Assembly (NCBI GenBank): GCA_007922195.1
Contig: ML681964.1
Coordinates: 9,467,861 to 9,531,860 of the forward strand
Direction: 5' to 3'
Origin: Podocnemis expansa
Taxonomy: Eukaryota; Chordata; Testudines; Podocnemididae
DNA: 64,000 bases
How positions within the stretch are numbered: the first letter of the stretch is position 1; every line of letters starts with the position of its first letter. The translations under genes and the position numbers were made by a program. Below the pieces are notes generated by a model. It did no database searches, was not told the DNA's origin, and was given only the letters and a program-made list of their open reading frames with translations. Positions 59,526 through 64,000 of the stretch are shown piece after piece.

Positions 59526-62500
59526 TCAAATCTGTCTGAAGCCTAATGTGGGGGTGGCATCAGTGCCAAAGAGGAATGGATATATGTCATCAAAAAAGAA
59601 ATACTGAAATGATGTCAAATTATTTACTACTTCGCTGGCTGAAAAACACAAATTTGATAAAATGAAAGCTCATTTATACTTTAATTTTATCTCTGCTTGC
59701 ATTCAGTATTTGTTTTTCAACAAAACTGCTAGTGAATGGAAAACAGAAAAGTCTGTTTGGTTACTGCTCATTTCAGGCTTGACTGTGCATGGTGCTGAAC
59801 ACAATGCTTCATCCAGCAAGCATGGAGAACTACTTGTGCTTAAATTTAAGTACATACTTAAGTGCTTTACTGGATTGGACTGGGGTGTTTTTCACCTTTA
59901 AGGAGAAACCTCAGAGGCTTTTATTTCCATGGTAAGATGTCTATTTTACAATACAGAGAATGTGGCTCAGAGACAGTTTGATCTTGAATAAACTTAGATT
60001 TGGATATTTTCAATCCTTCCAGTTACACCCAGAGAGATCTACCAGGGAAGCAGTGTTATCACATGCAACTTCTTCCATATTGATCTCACAGACTGGGACA
60101 TCAACAAATTGCATGAACAGAAGCACTAATGACTCTGATGACAATCATTCTAACCTGTTAAATGAAAATGAAATATAAGAAAGTGGGAAGAGCTGCACAC
60201 TCTACAATTAGTATGGTGGATAATTGTGTTGGAAGAACACAATGCTAGCGTAAAACCAGATCCTTTGCCACAATGTTCTTCAAAGGACAGTAATTTGACC
60301 AATATGTTTAGTTACATAAGACATCACATGCCTGCCTGTCCATCTGCCTGCCTGCCCATCACTGTCAGTTCTAAAAGAACTTTTAAATTTTTAGGAGCTG
60401 GAAGTTAGTAAAACTGAAACTTGGTAATGTAGGAAAACTGATTTTTAAAGGTTAACACATACTACAAATAAGATGCCAGTTTCTCAGAAAGCAGAAGGTT
60501 AGCTGTTAAAAGCACTGGCTATGCAATCCAAATGCACATCTTATAGTTACAATTCTTTTCTGCATAAATCCCCTTGCTTTACTCCATCTCAGATTCTGGT
60601 TTCTTTTTGCCACTGACAAACACTAACTGTACTACAGTGAGATCTGATGTTCTTGAGAGAGAGAGAATCTACTGCTTTTCTGATTTAAGCTTACCGTCTT
60701 TGTTATTGTACATCATTTATAGTGTGGTAGCTCTGGGCAGCTCCAATCCCTCCCATTTTCACAGATACAGAAATTTCATTTTAACCAGCATTCGCTGCCA
60801 ATCATGAGGAAAAAGCTCTCCATGAAACGCAGAATGCTATTTTTAGTGCTACACAAGAAATAGATTCATACTAATTAAATATCCTGTCTGCAAAGATAGA
60901 TTTCTAAGTCCTCAAGCAAGCCATCTTTCCCTTCACAATGTGACACATATTGATAGTGCCCTGCTGAATCAAAGATAGAGAACACATGCTTTCCAAACAG
61001 GTTCTTATCTTCCTTTGGGACTTCATTAAAGCTTGAGAAATGGGAAAGTATCTAACTTGCATACCCTACTGTATATAAGGTCTATGTACAGTCCACAAAA
61101 GGTATAGAAAGTCTCTGTCACCTTGCACATTATTTCACATCTAAAGTGAAATTAACTGAAGTGTATGATGGGCTGATTAACGTCACAATTCCCTCTAACC
61201 AATGACCTGTTCCTAGCTGTCTTAAAAGTATTACATAGGCTTAAATCATCTACAAGTTTCTCTGTTACTAGCAAATACCAAATAGTCCATCAAAGATGAC
61301 AAAGGTGAAGAATATACAGTTTTTGTGGACACTTTTCTAGTTAAAATCTTGCTTGCCAAGAATACATAAAAGGACAATGCAATAACCCTGTTAAAACTGT
61401 TATGCACATATTGCTGGGCTCTTATAACATCACAAGCCACTGGAGGGTTGCTGTTTTTAGCAATATCAGCAGAACCCACTGAGGCCTTTATCTCCCCTTT
61501 GCTATAGCCCTCCATTTCTCCCTCTCTCAGAAATAGTTCTGTCATTTCTATTTCTTATACTTAGGTTGGGTTTTCATTCTGGATAGTTCAAGTTATGTTT
61601 TCAGCCCTTTTTTAAGGGGTTGGCTGCAGTTTCTACTTGATAGCCTTATGCATCTTTCATTTCTCAGAGATAATCTGCTGCTGCTTCCTCAATGACTGCT
61701 CTTTTATCTTCTGAAGAGAAAGGTAATCTCTTGGTCATTAACACCAGATCCTTAGGGGAAAAAGGTTGTTGTATGAGTTTCTTTGCTAAATTTTATTTCA
61801 TATTGATTGGTACACTTGGTTTCCAGATTATTTTCCACTTTTCCCCCCAGCTATACTCATGTTTAGATTTTATTTTCATCCAGTTTTGGTGAGGGTAAGG
61901 TGGTGTGGCTTAGTTCCATTGCTCTGCATTCCAATGATCCTAAAATTATGAAGATTACTGTTATGGGTTTGGATTAATGAGTCATTCTGTGCATATGCAT
62001 GTCTGCCAAACATAATACATGGAGGATAGCGATGTCCTATTTTTGGTTATCAGGCTAGATGAGTGACATTAAAGAGTCAAATTTTCTGAAAGTGCCATTC
62101 ACCCACTCTCTGAAAATGAGGTCTATTTAAAGTGTCCCAAGTAAAAATGAGAGAATGTAAAATCACCAATCTTCTTTGGAAATCTTGTCCAAAATAACTT
62201 TTAACCAAATTTAATAGGGCAGGTTTTCCTAAATAAATAAGTACTATAGTTCATGATTTCAGTTTTATACAGATATACGAAATCATTTGATGATCATGAA
62301 AACCAGACCAGTTAAGATTAACTAAAAAATAAAATAGCTGTGAGATGCATTAAAGCTGATCTCCTCATCCTAGATCTAATGCTGCTCTTAGTTTCATTAA
62401 TCACACCAACGGGCTTCATATGGAAAACTGAGCGTTGGACTTTGTCTCATTTCTAATGATAAAAATGTATGAACAAAAACACAAACATACACACCTCTTT

Positions 62501-64000
62501 GCCAGTGTTAAGAGCAATGCGTGGGAAATTTGGAATGATAAAGAATACAGTTAAAATTATATAAAAGTTTTATACAGGATAAAAATACAACCCTGAGATA
62601 AGAACAGACAAACATACATAATGTAAGAAATTAAGTCTACAGATTACCATGAATGGGACAAATTCATGTTTCCTGTTTATTGGTCTTTTCTAATAGACAC
62701 TCAATAGTTGGTAGTCTGGCTCATTCCCTTTTAAAGGCAGGCTCATGCAAACTCCTCATTTGGGCCAAAATCCTACAACTGCATATATGGTTGAAGACCT
62801 TTGTGGAATCCCACTGAAGTCAATGGGGCTATATACTATGGCAAAACTTTGCCTGTATGTATCCTGCTAGCAAGATGGGAGGTCTGATACCTAAACTGAG
62901 CTAGGTAAAAGCCTGACTGGTCATTTGGATAAACCACTGGTACTCCCTGTAGCCTCATATTTTCTGAGAACATCATTCAGCCTTGGGTATTAAAGACACT
63001 CTTTGAAACCAGTTCTGTTCTACATGCACTCAGTTTGCTCTACAGAATTTTCAGCTACTCTCTCTTGCTGCAGCTGATATTGGATGTAAGAAAAACAGAC
63101 TGACAACAATATCAACACTGGATGAGTAAAAGGTGCCTTGGAAGGCTTATTTACTTTAGGTACATAGTGAAACAAAACTGTCATTGTATGTAGCCTAAAT
63201 GGGTAGCATGTATCCATTTTCTTATTAGGGCCACCCAAGGAAGCATAAAGTGTTATTAAATGTGATCATTTGCTGAAAGCACAGAATTAAATGGAGTCAG
63301 AGTGACAGCTGATTTATCTTCAATATAGTAAAAATATTTTTCCATTCTTATTAATATCCACATGAGATGCAATAGTGCAACTGATTTGATACTGCTGATT
63401 TAAATATTTACAGTATAACAAGTTTTTTTTTTGATAATTTGGTTTCTTATAAATAAATACTTCTTATGAATTACTCATGGCTAAGATTTCTTGACGGTAT
63501 TCCTTATTATCACAGTTCATATGTACATCCACAAGGTATCTGCAGGCTGTTAATCTCCAAGGTACTGGTTTAATGTACAGCCTCTCTCTGGACTTGTGAA
63601 TTCAAATTCAAAGAATCCTTTTTAGAGCAACATATTGTGTATAGTCAGAGGTTAAAAAAATTCCCCGTAGTACATTTCTGCACTACACAGAATATTAGCA
63701 TAATTAAAATCTCTCTGTGCAATATGAATCATTTATAGGATCATACCATTGTTGCTTTATCTTCCAACTTTTTTATCATTGTCACATGACAAGGAGGGTC
63801 ACTTTCTTTTAATTCTACATAAGAAGTATTATTGGAATAAGTAGAACTGCCCCCAATGCTATTCACTGGGCCTCACTGAAGAGCATCTGGGTAAGCTAGT
63901 CTCCAGCTCCAACCCACCTGGCTTCCTGCTACAAATTGAAAGAGTGGACATATCTAATTCCTTAGGTGTCAAACTAATTAAGTTGGAGTAGAGTAGCATA
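59526..64000. other. presumed KCNH8 intron, no gene seen
   Basis: Non-coding AT-rich sequence to the window end. The stretch about 62770-62850 (CCCACTGAAGTCAATGGGGC) resembles a frequent amniote palindromic repeat, but ends are unclear. I searched by eye for the KCNH8 exon preceding the micro-exon and did not find it. Confidence 0.4.

Noticed and set aside
1..64000. CRISPR arrays, operons, phage or plasmid features
   Set aside because: No regularly spaced direct repeats with unique spacers. Introns, SINE/LINE content and splice sites show a vertebrate nuclear genome.

Overview
The window reads as euchromatic DNA from a non-avian sauropsid, most likely a turtle (a crocodilian is the main alternative). 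It holds CR1 3' ends with the usual tandem octamer-like tail, a nearly complete Tx1-group LINE, a Penelope-like element (PLE) with GIY-YIG remnants, a DIRS fragment, hAT, Tc1/mariner-like and Harbinger-like non-autonomous elements, and an ancient MIR. Host coding density is very low. I saw no bacterial-type features, CRISPR array or tRNA gene.

Host gene. The only host gene I can support is the 3' part of KCNH8 (ELK-type voltage-gated K+ channel, Kv12.1), on the minus strand. Five exons can be joined in frame: 39996-39958, 38314-37956, 31753-31647, 30387-30311 and 8074-7376 (stop). Together they encode 426 residues, all downstream of the cyclic-nucleotide-binding homology domain: an acidic segment, a coiled coil and the C-terminal tail. 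Earlier exons (PAS, membrane core, CNBHD) were not found, so they probably lie beyond 64000. Nearly everything between 7.4 kb and 64 kb would then be KCNH8 intron.

Layout. 1-445: GC-rich palindromes plus a TTTCGAAA-rich MITE. 445-7375: intergenic or 3'UTR, with a second MITE at 2820-3215. 7376-8074: last KCNH8 exon. 8075-30310: a 22-kb intron carrying a 5S-like fragment (11.34 kb), a Tx1 LINE of about 8.6 kb in antisense orientation (about 11.6-20.2 kb), a Tc1/mariner-like MITE (23.15 kb), a third Harbinger-like MITE (24.2 kb) and two hAT elements. 30-40 kb: four KCNH8 exons, and a nested cluster in which a head-to-head PLE copy (33.6-36.0 kb) carries one MITE in each outer arm. 40-64 kb: presumed intron with a GC-rich hAT, CR1 ends, three short fold-back copies of the PLE terminal sequence, a DIRS fragment, and an (AAAC)n array with a 10-N gap.

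The most interesting observation is that the TTTCGAAA-rich MITE family and the PLE fold-backs explain each other. Two MITEs sit inside PLE arms whose uninterrupted relatives are elsewhere in this window. This fixes the MITE ends (GG...CC) and its 3-bp A/T-only target duplications (TAT, TAA, and by inspection ATT and TTA).
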